Source: [Enterobacter] lignolyticus SCF1 | Lineage (GTDB): Bacteria > Pseudomonadota > Gammaproteobacteria > Enterobacterales > Enterobacteriaceae | DNA length: 64,000 nt | Direction: 5' to 3' | Assembly (NCBI RefSeq): GCF_000164865.1 | Contig: NC_014618.1 | Span: 4,092,001 to 4,156,000 of the forward strand | Shown here: positions 52,618-60,621 of the stretch, piece after piece | Numbering within the stretch: the first letter of the stretch is position 1 | Layout of the letters: each line of letters begins with the position of its first letter | Notes under the pieces: generated by a model | Told to the model about the DNA's origin: nothing | Seen by the model: the letters and a program-made list of their open reading frames with translations, nothing else | Database searches by the model: none | Position numbers and translations under genes: made by a program

Positions 52618-53470
52618 ACCATCACTAAAAATGCCCGCAAGCAGGAACGTCATTCTTTATGGTGACTGCTGGCCTGTGGTCAGTGCCGTACAGAGCCTGA
52701 CCACGACCATACTGCCGGACAGTGAGTGCCGGGCAATATTCGACCTGCCATCACTGATTGAGCAGCTCACGGTTGAGCCACGGGCGGCACTGATTTTATG
52801 TCTTCGTCCACGAGAGCATGTTTTCCTTTTTTACGCCCTCAGACAGGAGCTGTTTGACCATCCGGCCCTGGTCATCAGCGACGAGATATTCTTCAACGAC
52901 AGACTCATGCTCAGGGTATGGGGCGATCTTCCCTGTATGATGCATGACGAATTATCCATGATGGTCACCAGTCAGCAACTCTGTGAATTCCTGACAGTTC
53001 CTTCCGGTTATTGTCCGGAAAAAAGCCTTCTGGCGGAATTTCTGCAATCTCCGACGCTTCCTGTCGGATTTTCTGAAGTGCCTCAGATATTCCACCTCGA
53101 AGCACCACTGATGGACTATATGTCGTTACTGATATATCGGGAAATGCTCGACAGAAAAATCACACCTTTTCGTATGCGAATGCTCCAGGCGATCTGGTCT
53201 GGTTTTCAGACAAGGGATGAGCTTATTACTGAATTAGATGCCCCAAAAAGCAAAATATGGAATGAAAAACACCGTTTGCTGATGCAACTGGAGATGCCAG
53301 CACGTCTGCGTGACATTCTTTATGGCACCCGATTTTGTTCTTTCCTGCAAAGAACAGAATTTATATCACCTGCTGAGGTGGAAAATATGCGCTCTGAGGT
53401 CAGAGAACGACGGATAGCCAGGGTTGAAATGAATTGCATAACAACTCTCCCTAACGAAACAACATCCTGA
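52610..53470 (+). CDS. Putative fimbrial regulator with pseudo-receiver and HTH
   Basis: A 286-residue protein. The N-terminal part (15-115) looks like a receiver fold: ILYGDCWPVVSAVQSL, ALILCLRPREHVFLFYALR and PALVISDEIFF. It lacks the usual acidic pair and phospho-Asp, so it would not be phosphorylated. The C-terminal part (about 175-260) resembles a LuxR-like helix-turn-helix around RMRMLQAIWSGFQTRDELITEL. The overlap with the CaiF/GrlA-type gene suggests that they act as a pair on the fimbrial operon. Confidence 0.7.
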   Translation: MTEPSLKMPASRNVILYGDCWPVVSAVQSLTTTILPDSECRAIFDLPSLIEQLTVEPRAALILCLRPREHVFLFYALRQELFDHPALVISDEIFFNDRLMLRVWGDLPCMMHDELSMMVTSQQLCEFLTVPSGYCPEKSLLAEFLQSPTLPVGFSEVPQIFHLEAPLMDYMSLLIYREMLDRKITPFRMRMLQAIWSGFQTRDELITELDAPKSKIWNEKHRLLMQLEMPARLRDILYGTRFCSFLQRTEFISPAEVENMRSEVRERRIARVEMNCITTLPNETTS

Positions 53471-53714
53471 ATATATTGAAAAATGATAAAAAAAAGCTGT
53501 TGTAGGCACCGAAAAAAAACAGACAGAATCAGGAGCGATAAATGAGTTAACACATACAGGTGATCATTGCGGATATTCCCTCAGGATTGCTGTCCAGTTA
53601 CTGACGTATAACCCACTGTCACCTGATCACTTTTAATATAATGTACTCAAAAATAACCATCATAATGGCAACTCTTATGACTGAAGCCAGTTATCTGATG
53701 CAGGAATAAAAATT

Positions 53715-54173
53715 ATGTTACCCGAAGATATCGTACACTCGCTTGCAGACTGGCTTTCAAAAATGAATGATTTAGAGAAAATTGCTGCACTGAATAGCCT
53801 GCAACGATTCATACACTATCATGGCCCGTTTCGCAATGAACCCGTCGGTTGCGTCCAGTGGATACCAGCTGAGTGCGTGATAGCAAACGACTATAATCCG
53901 AATACCATAAGTCCGGTTGAACGAAAAATACTGGAACTGTCATTGCTACAGGACGGCTTTACTCAACCTATCGTTGTCACTGTGGGACGGGCTGAAGAAC
54001 TTCATTATCACGTGATGGATGGCTATCAGCGTTATCTTCTCAGCCAGAAACCACTATTACGTAAGAGGCTGCGTGGGCATATCCCCGTGACAATTATACG
54101 CCCTCAAGATGATGCTATTTTCTCGCTGATGGCGGCGGTTACTCGTGAACAGGTGATAATCAATACCAAATAA
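53715..54173 (+). CDS. Orphan ParB-like (IbrB-type) protein
   Basis: A 152-residue protein with a ParB/Srx N-terminal-type domain: WIPAECVIANDYNPN, LELSLLQDGFTQPIVVT, and HYHVMDGYQRYLLSQ (the GxRR-like box as DGYQRY). It resembles IbrB, which in E. coli is paired with the PAPS-reductase-like IbrA; here no ibrA follows. A role as regulator or NTPase switch is possible. AGGA lies before the ATG. Confidence 0.75.
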   Translation: MLPEDIVHSLADWLSKMNDLEKIAALNSLQRFIHYHGPFRNEPVGCVQWIPAECVIANDYNPNTISPVERKILELSLLQDGFTQPIVVTVGRAEELHYHVMDGYQRYLLSQKPLLRKRLRGHIPVTIIRPQDDAIFSLMAAVTREQVIINTK

Positions 54174-54236
54174 TTTTATTCAAAATAGTTCAGGGAAGAA
54201 AACATGATTCCTTAACTATGTATTTCCCCAATTTAC

Positions 54237-54443
54237 TTACAGGGGGTTGATGCTGTCCAACAAAAGAATACCTGCCCGTGGACTCCCGATTATCCTGCTC
54301 CCGCAGTCCAGGCTATATGACTCTCCAGCGGATACCACCCACGCTTTATCTGTTCGATACAACTTCACAGTTTTACGAACTTTCCCTAGAGCCGTCTGCA
54401 CAACCACAATCCCGGTATGAGTCTTTCTTATTCGTTGGTACAT
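54237..54443 (-). CDS. Small hypothetical protein
   Basis: A 68-residue frame from the ATG at 54443 (MYQRIRKTHTGIVVVQTALG), with GGGGGGT 2 bases upstream, or 82 residues from 54485. The pattern of beta-strands and balanced charge looks protein-like, but I recognise no family. Its position between the ParB-like gene and a long gap gives no hint. Confidence 0.45.
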   Translation of the reverse strand: MYQRIRKTHTGIVVVQTALGKVRKTVKLYRTDKAWVVSAGESYSLDCGSRIIGSPRAGILLLDSINPL

Positions 54444-54485
54444 ATACCCCCCAATAAGACTGTCAGTACTATCCTCTGATACCAA

Positions 54486-55038
54486 TGATTTTTAACTCAT
54501 TGGTATCATCATATGTTTTCGTATTTTTAGAATAATCGCTACCCATTACTTCACACTCTGACTAGATGGTCATTATCTTTATCAAGTGTCCTTTAATCTT
54601 CAGAAAACCAGGACTAACCCAGTCACTGATTAAGATTAACTTTCAACATTCAGTAAACCACTCGCTTTAAGCCCCTGTAATATCGCTGATATACATACAT
54701 CGCAATGGTGCTAAATCAATAAGCAAAGAATAACAATCCTAAGCTCAAACAAATAAATTTCATTATCACGATAAATACACCTTATTTTAGAATAACAGAC
54801 AAATCAGCATTAAATCTCATACAGGCCCATCGATTTATTCTAATTATTTCCGGAACATCACGATGAGAAGAAAGTTCTGCATTTTGAGAACAAAATAAAG
54901 TGGATACGATTAACGACATAGCTGTATTTGTATCAACAAGTGATTTCTAAAACAATTCATCTGTACTGAAACGGTATAACTCGCTATGCTATCCTGGTTG
55001 GCCTGAGTGTTGATATTACGTGTTTAAGGAGTATAAGA
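54486..55038. other. Long AT-rich non-coding stretch
   Basis: A gap of about 550 bases with many stop codons in all frames and strong AT bias. I see no RNA gene, terminator or repeat in it. The last 60 bases should carry the promoter of the next gene. Confidence 0.5.
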
Positions 55039-55779
55039 ATGTCATCGATTTCTGGGATTGATATTGTTACAGGGTTGCTCATCCCCGTAGTTCTGTATTT
55101 GATAAAGAAAATTATTGACTGGACAGGAAAAATCGTTGGTAACCCACGACCTAAACGAAAATACCAGTTTGATAAAATTCCTGCGGATAAGAAAGTAGAG
55201 ATTTTTTCAAAAATTGATGCATTAAAAGAAAAAAAAACAACGCCGCATGTTCTTGTTCAGATGAAACTTTTATATGAACAACTGGGAATGTATTTGCCTG
55301 TGTGGCATTGTCACCAGTTGGTTTCCTGTATGGCGGCTGAAAATATTAGCTCGCTGGATGTACGTCTGCGAGGTTTTCTGAAAAACACAATTATCGGTCA
55401 CTATCCTGAGAAAGGGTTCAGCGTTAACACCAAGGTTGTCCGCAGATCCTACGTGATAACTACCTTGTTTGGGATATTTGCAGTTGCTATGTTTATTTAT
55501 GCAGGATGGGATTCCATCTCTTCTTTCTGGAGAAGCAAAGAGACGGGGTTGTTTATCTTGTTTTTATTGATTTATGCTTCCGCTATTATTACTGTTATAG
55601 GTTATATAATTTCCCAGATTGAAGATATCTACCTGGGTTCTAAATTTGGGCATTTATTCGAGACTTGGCTCAGGAACCATCCGCCGTGTAACGATGTGAA
55701 CCCAGATACTTCTGCAGCAATGCCAACTGAGGAACAAGCATCATCCGAAGGCCCCCAAGAAGATTCTCTCGCGAGTTAA
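55039..55779 (+). CDS. Membrane protein of unknown function
   Basis: A 246-residue protein with three hydrophobic segments: one at the N-terminus (ISGIDIVTGLLIPVVLYLIK) and a hairpin at about 135-195 (VITTLFGIFAVAMFIYAGW and LFILFLLIYASAIITVIGYI). A cytoplasmic middle part of about 100 residues carries KKIIDWTGK and FDKIPADKKVEIF. AAGGAG precedes the ATG. It lies 97 bases upstream of an Mrr-type nuclease, so the two may form a membrane-linked defence pair; that is inference. Confidence 0.75.
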   Translation: MSSISGIDIVTGLLIPVVLYLIKKIIDWTGKIVGNPRPKRKYQFDKIPADKKVEIFSKIDALKEKKTTPHVLVQMKLLYEQLGMYLPVWHCHQLVSCMAAENISSLDVRLRGFLKNTIIGHYPEKGFSVNTKVVRRSYVITTLFGIFAVAMFIYAGWDSISSFWRSKETGLFILFLLIYASAIITVIGYIISQIEDIYLGSKFGHLFETWLRNHPPCNDVNPDTSAAMPTEEQASSEGPQEDSLAS

Positions 55780-55876
55780 CATGATTTATTAACGGGTGAG
55801 AACCGTTTGAAATACGCTCTTCTCACAATCAATATGCGTTTGACATTACCTAATTACTTACTGCAGGAGGCTGATT

Positions 55877-56374
55877 ATGAAGGGTATTGGAACTGTACTT
55901 CAGGCTGGATACCTCAAACTGGATCACAGTATGAAGACCTACTCAGTTCTCACAGAGAATACTCTTTTGTTTACCGGTCATTTTGCCGATCTTGATCCTC
56001 ATGGCTGGGGTTCTCTTTACGAAAAATTTACTGGTCAGGCATTTGAGGCTGAGGGTTACGAAGTTGAATACAGAGGGCTCACAGCAGGGTTTAATGATGG
56101 CGGTATCGACCTTATTCTACGAAAAGGGGATGACACTATTTTTGTTCAGTGCAAACATGCTTTTAAATCTTCACTATCTCGCAACTCCATTGAGAATATC
56201 CTGTATAAAGCAGGAAATTATATAAGCCGTAATATGCCCACGAATAGAGTACATCTGTGGTTAGTTGTACCTGATGTTAAACGAATAAAATGGAAACGGT
56301 ATTTTTTACGGCACAACACTACACAGAATAAAGTTAAACTTGCTTTGATTGAAATCCGCATGCTATCTATCTGA
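55877..56374 (+). CDS. Mrr-type restriction endonuclease domain protein
   Basis: A 165-residue protein. From residue 43 it follows the Mrr/PD-(D/E)XK fold: GWGSLYEKFTGQAFEAEGYEV (Glu49), NDGGIDLIL (Asp78) and IFVQCKHAF (Gln91-x-Lys93). All catalytic positions are present. It has no separate DNA-recognition domain. AGGAGG lies 6 bases before the ATG. It lies just upstream of queD and dpdE and may cut DNA of a given modification state. That link is inferred. Confidence 0.82.
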   Translation: MKGIGTVLQAGYLKLDHSMKTYSVLTENTLLFTGHFADLDPHGWGSLYEKFTGQAFEAEGYEVEYRGLTAGFNDGGIDLILRKGDDTIFVQCKHAFKSSLSRNSIENILYKAGNYISRNMPTNRVHLWLVVPDVKRIKWKRYFLRHNTTQNKVKLALIEIRMLSI

Positions 56375-56693
56375 CGTCTTGACCTTATAGTTACACAGAC
56401 CGCCCCTTACAACCGCTATACCTACCACTTGTATAGTAATGCACTGCAATACCATTCCTAAAACCAGACCGAACGCCCGGCACACCGACAATAGCTTGAC
56501 CAAAGGTAGTCAGGTCAGCGATCACATACGATTAAGTAGCATACTCATCCTGCATGACGGAGTCACCGTTACAACTGCCTGGTTAAGGCTCGACTGCAAT
56601 AATCTTGCCAATACAATAGTGTTAATCACCGACTCAGAAATTCTAGGAATTTTTGCTTCTTGTTGTTACTGTATAACAAAAAATGAGGTCGCT
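56375..56693. other. Gap upstream of queD
   Basis: A 319-base gap. The queD frame is open back to 56439 but no ribosome site supports an earlier start. The word ATGCACT occurs at 56439-56445, the same half-site as in the 18-base palindrome before dpdE. No terminator is visible after the Mrr-type gene. Confidence 0.4.
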
Positions 56694-57056
56694 ATGAAAA
56701 CAACATTGTACAAAGATTTCACCTTTGAAGCCGCACACCGTCTTCCAAACGTTCCGGAAGGTCATAAATGTGGCCGCTTACACGGTCACTCTTTTGTAGT
56801 TCGCCTTGAAATCACAGGGGAGGTTGATCCTCACACCGGTTGGATTATCGACTTTGCCGAGTTGAAAGCGATTTTCAAACCCACTCTGGACCGACTAGAT
56901 CACTACTACCTCAACGATATCCCTGGTCTGGAAAACCCGACCAGCGAAGTACTGGCGGAATGGGTCTGGCAACAGATTAAACCACAGCTGCCACTCCTGA
57001 GCGCAGTGGTAGTGAAAGAGACCTGCACGGCGGGTTGCATTTACCGGGGTGAATGA
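56694..57056 (+). CDS. queD: QueD-type 6-carboxytetrahydropterin synthase
   Basis: A 120-residue T-fold enzyme of preQ0 synthesis: 7,8-dihydroneopterin triphosphate to 6-carboxy-5,6,7,8-tetrahydropterin. Zinc ligands His15, His30 and His32 and catalytic Cys26 are all in place (EAAHRLPN; HKCGRLHGHSF), with the C-terminal VVKETCTAGCIY. GAGGT lies 5 bases before the ATG at 56694. It is likely an extra, island-borne copy serving DNA modification. A terminator separates it from dpdE. Confidence 0.93.
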   Translation: MKTTLYKDFTFEAAHRLPNVPEGHKCGRLHGHSFVVRLEITGEVDPHTGWIIDFAELKAIFKPTLDRLDHYYLNDIPGLENPTSEVLAEWVWQQIKPQLPLLSAVVVKETCTAGCIYRGE

Positions 57057-57067
57057 TAATCAACTTG

Positions 57068-57102
57068 GTGACTGGTTGTCATCTCAACCAGTCACGCTTT
57101 TT
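57068..57102 (+). terminator. Terminator of queD
   Basis: A perfect 11-base-pair stem GTGACTGGTTG / CAACCAGTCAC with a 6-base loop, then GC and five T, 11 bases after the queD stop. It makes queD a separate unit from dpdE. Confidence 0.9.
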
Positions 57103-57402
57103 GTTCGATAGCAACAAATGATATTCTATTTTCCAACCCATATCACAATTCTCGGTAGTTTATATTTTTCTTCTATTAATGTTGATATTTAGTATTCAAT
57201 GATGAACCATTTTATTATTACTTAACAATTATTTTGGAATTTATCCGGCTAACATTGGTAGGTTGAAAAATGCTCATCATAACAGATAAAATTGATATCG
57301 CTGAAACCTCCCCAACATAAGCCAACATCTCATTGATCTTTTTCTGCTTTCCCCCTTGAATATGGGAGTTATCTCAGTATCCTGATCATAATACTCAAAA
57401 CA

Positions 57403-57420
57403 ATGCACTTATAAGTGCAT
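57403..57420. promoter_or_regulatory. 18-base perfect palindrome before dpdE, candidate operator
   Basis: ATGCACTTATAAGTGCAT reads the same on both strands and lies 93 bases before the dpdE start, with no T run behind it. It has the form of a dimeric repressor site with half-site ATGCACTTA. It stands in the only non-coding region before the dpdEFGH run. The cognate regulator is unknown. Confidence 0.6.
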
Positions 57421-57513
57421 GTCGCTCAGGCATATCAAAGTAACGCTTTTCGGTCTGAGTCTGGTTGTTTTTGATCAAATGTGATTATAAGAAACGATTC
57501 AAGGACTGTGAGG

Positions 57514-60500
57514 ATGAACGCATTACCCATCGGGTCACTGGTTATCTCTGAGCAATTTGAAGGCATCGGTAAAGTTGTCACTGTCGATAGTGATACAAAT
57601 AACGTCACGGTCGCTTTTTTTGAGTCACCGACTCAACCTTATGCACGGCAAACGAAAGTTCCTTTAGAACAACTCACCACGACAATCCCGCACGAAGAGA
57701 CGGTCATTTATTGCATTGAACCACAAAGCCAACGATGGGCTAGAGCCCGATTTGGCGGTTCGCGCCCCAAAGGGGATTTTCTCGTCATCTTTCGCGAAGA
57801 TGAAAGTACTACGCTGCCAATCGACGAAATTTTTGTTCTGAACAAAGCGCCGGATACCCCAGTAAACCCTGCAGATTTCCTTGCCCTCCAAGCTAATGAC
57901 GCACCGTTTTTTTTCCCTCACCGCCAAGCCTTTATTGAAACTTACATCCAGCAACGTGCTGCCTGCCGGGCGATGGTATCCATTTCCAGTAGTGCCGTTG
58001 AACTCGAACCCCACCAGTTAGCGGTGGTACGTCGCGTGCTTCAGGATAAAAATCCTAAATATATTCTAGCCGATGAGGTTGGGCTGGGGAAAACCATCGA
58101 AGCAGGCATGGTCGTCCGTGAACACGCGTTAGAAACTAATGGCCACGTCAGCATGCTTATTGCGGTTCCAACACCGCTCGTTAACCAATGGCGGGAAGAA
58201 CTGGGTGAACGCTTTCAACTGAAACAACTGATTATTGATGCCTCCTCGGCCCTCACGGGTATGCGACAAAATGAGGTCGCAGAAGGCATTGTGATTTGCA
58301 GTCATTTTGATGCCTGCGCCTTGATTGAACGAGGATTCCTACCTTCACTTATCGTGGTTGATGAGGTTCACCAGATTGCTTCCTGGCCGTGGTCAGAAGA
58401 CAAAGATGAACGTTATGACTTCAACCTGATTGCTCAGGCTTGTCAGAAAGCCCACTACGTTCTGTTACTTACCGGGACCCCTCTGCACGGGCATGAAAGG
58501 AACTTCTTGTCAATGCTGCACTGTATTAATCCCGAAGCCTACCAAGTGGATGAAGCCAATCTGCGAGGCTTTACCGAACTGGTAAAAAATCGTGAAAACC
58601 TCGGTGGGATCTTCTCGGGGTTAGTGCCCACAGTCTCGAACGTCAGCTTACGCCGTAATCTCGAAACACTGCAGCAGCAGTTCCCGGAAGATACGGTTCT
58701 GATGACGCTCTGCCAGCAACTCATCCCGCTTATTGGGACGTTTTCACCAAATACCCCGGAGCGTGAAGAAGGAATCCGGGATATTCGCCGGTACCTAGGG
58801 GAAAACTATCGCATTCATCATCGTCTGTTGCGTAACCGCCGTCAGGTTTCACTCAGCTTCGATGAAACGAAAAACCTCAACCTGAACCTTCTGTTTCCAG
58901 GGCTCAATGGAGCCCTGGAGTGCCACTGGCATTGCGATGGGTTAGCGTTAGACGAGTTGATTGATGAGTATCGTTCCTTATCTTTACTGCCACAGAATAC
59001 GCAATGGGCAATGAATGAAGACACGTACCTCTTATGGATCGATGATCTCCTGTCCAGCCCACTCTGCGTCATGCAACGCGCTAAAGTGCATTTGGGTGAA
59101 TCGGAACGCACTCAGGAAGAACGAGAACTATTAGAACATATTGTTTCTACAGCAAAAAAAGAACTTCAGGTCATTGATACCAAGCTAGCAATCACCTTGA
59201 ATGAGTGGCTGCAAAAGAATCCGACTGGAAAAACCATCATCTTCTGCGATCGTCCGACTCTAGCTCAGCACTTGGCAATAAAGCTCGAGTTGCTGCTGGA
59301 ATATCCGCAGGAGCGCTATCAGTCGGGTCACCCCTTGGGGTACCTGAAACCCGGCAGCCCAATACGGGTCCTGATTTGTGATAAAAGCGGCGAAGATGGT
59401 CTGAATCTCCATGGAGGTCTACGACTGGCCGTTCACTACGGTTTACCGCGCTCTTGCAGTCGCATTGAACAGCGCCTTGGTCGTCTGAACAGGTACAGTG
59501 CAAACCTAAAAGGTGTAAAACCCGTTCAGAGTCTGATCCTGAAAAACCACGCCGACCGTGGATTACGCAATATATGGGCCAGCATTCTGAAAGACAGCAT
59601 TGGCGTATTTAATAACACCATCGCTAGCCTCCAATTCGCCCTCGATAATTATCTGGAAAATGCGTGGCGAAATGTCTACCAAGAAGGGCCGGTGCCCCTT
59701 GAACGTATTGCCAGCGAATTCCCTGGCGAACAGGGTATTCTGGCCAATGAAACGAACAAAATTAACATGCAGGAAAAGCTGCTTGCGATGGATGACGAGA
59801 TTGCCGAGGCGGCGATTTTTGCGCAACAGATCAGCGCTGACGATCATCTTGCGGTAGCGCAATGTAATGCGCTTACCAACTGGATCACGCGTGCACTGCG
59901 TTTTCGCGCTACCGGTACCGCAGAAAAAGGCATCAAGTTTCAGTTTGAACTCTCTGACCGCAGTACAGGGACGCTGGTTGATTTTAAAACCTTTCTCACC
60001 ACCTGCATGCTTAGCTTCGATAAAGAAGGCGGCAACCCGCCGTCAACGCATCTGATGAGTGCTGAACGCATTCCATCTATCGAGGGGACAACCGTTTATC
60101 CATTGCGGTACGGACAGCCATTTGTCGATACGATCTGGCAACTATTAAACCTAGACGCCAGGGGCAGTTCTATGGCGATACTGCGGGTGATCCCCGGGCA
60201 ACTAAAGGAACCCAATTGCTTCTTCCAATCTACCTGGCTTGTCACTCATCACCAGATGGAGGATACCTACTCACAACGCCGCATAGCAGATGAACTGTCC
60301 CCCCCGCGTATTGTGCAACATTGGCTTTCCTCTGAAGGCAAACCAGTTACTAATCCACAGGTTCTGGAACTTCTCAATGGCGAATACGCCAAGCACGAAA
60401 CATCGCAGAAATTCTATGCAGATATGAATCTGCGCCCTAACCTCTGGCTAGAAATTGAAGAGCTTATTTCACCGAGTTACTGGAAAGAGATGGTGGAGCG

Positions 60501-60621
60501 AGTCTATGCCAGCGATCGGGAACAACAACAAACCACCCTCGGTGATCAGGCCGGACTCCAGTTAATGGCCGTCAAAGCCGTGGTGGTGTGTAGCAAAAAT
60601 CTACTGGAGGAAATCGCCTGA
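57514..60621 (+). CDS. dpdE: DpdE, SNF2/RapA-like helicase of the Dpd system
   Basis: A 1035-residue superfamily 2 ATPase. Walker A LADEVGLGKTIEAGMVV near residue 185, Walker B VVDEVHQIASW near 280, motif III LLTGTPLHG, and the second lobe with KTIIFCDRP and SRIEQRLGRLNRYS near 650. AAGGA lies 8 bases before the ATG at 57514; an in-frame GTG at 57481 is less likely. In known dpd clusters DpdE belongs to the restriction side that acts on DNA lacking 7-deazaguanine. It overlaps dpdF by one base. Confidence 0.9.
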   Translation: MNALPIGSLVISEQFEGIGKVVTVDSDTNNVTVAFFESPTQPYARQTKVPLEQLTTTIPHEETVIYCIEPQSQRWARARFGGSRPKGDFLVIFREDESTTLPIDEIFVLNKAPDTPVNPADFLALQANDAPFFFPHRQAFIETYIQQRAACRAMVSISSSAVELEPHQLAVVRRVLQDKNPKYILADEVGLGKTIEAGMVVREHALETNGHVSMLIAVPTPLVNQWREELGERFQLKQLIIDASSALTGMRQNEVAEGIVICSHFDACALIERGFLPSLIVVDEVHQIASWPWSEDKDERYDFNLIAQACQKAHYVLLLTGTPLHGHERNFLSMLHCINPEAYQVDEANLRGFTELVKNRENLGGIFSGLVPTVSNVSLRRNLETLQQQFPEDTVLMTLCQQLIPLIGTFSPNTPEREEGIRDIRRYLGENYRIHHRLLRNRRQVSLSFDETKNLNLNLLFPGLNGALECHWHCDGLALDELIDEYRSLSLLPQNTQWAMNEDTYLLWIDDLLSSPLCVMQRAKVHLGESERTQEERELLEHIVSTAKKELQVIDTKLAITLNEWLQKNPTGKTIIFCDRPTLAQHLAIKLELLLEYPQERYQSGHPLGYLKPGSPIRVLICDKSGEDGLNLHGGLRLAVHYGLPRSCSRIEQRLGRLNRYSANLKGVKPVQSLILKNHADRGLRNIWASILKDSIGVFNNTIASLQFALDNYLENAWRNVYQEGPVPLERIASEFPGEQGILANETNKINMQEKLLAMDDEIAEAAIFAQQISADDHLAVAQCNALTNWITRALRFRATGTAEKGIKFQFELSDRSTGTLVDFKTFLTTCMLSFDKEGGNPPSTHLMSAERIPSIEGTTVYPLRYGQPFVDTIWQLLNLDARGSSMAILRVIPGQLKEPNCFFQSTWLVTHHQMEDTYSQRRIADELSPPRIVQHWLSSEGKPVTNPQVLELLNGEYAKHETSQKFYADMNLRPNLWLEIEELISPSYWKEMVERVYASDREQQQTTLGDQAGLQLMAVKAVVVCSKNLLEEIA

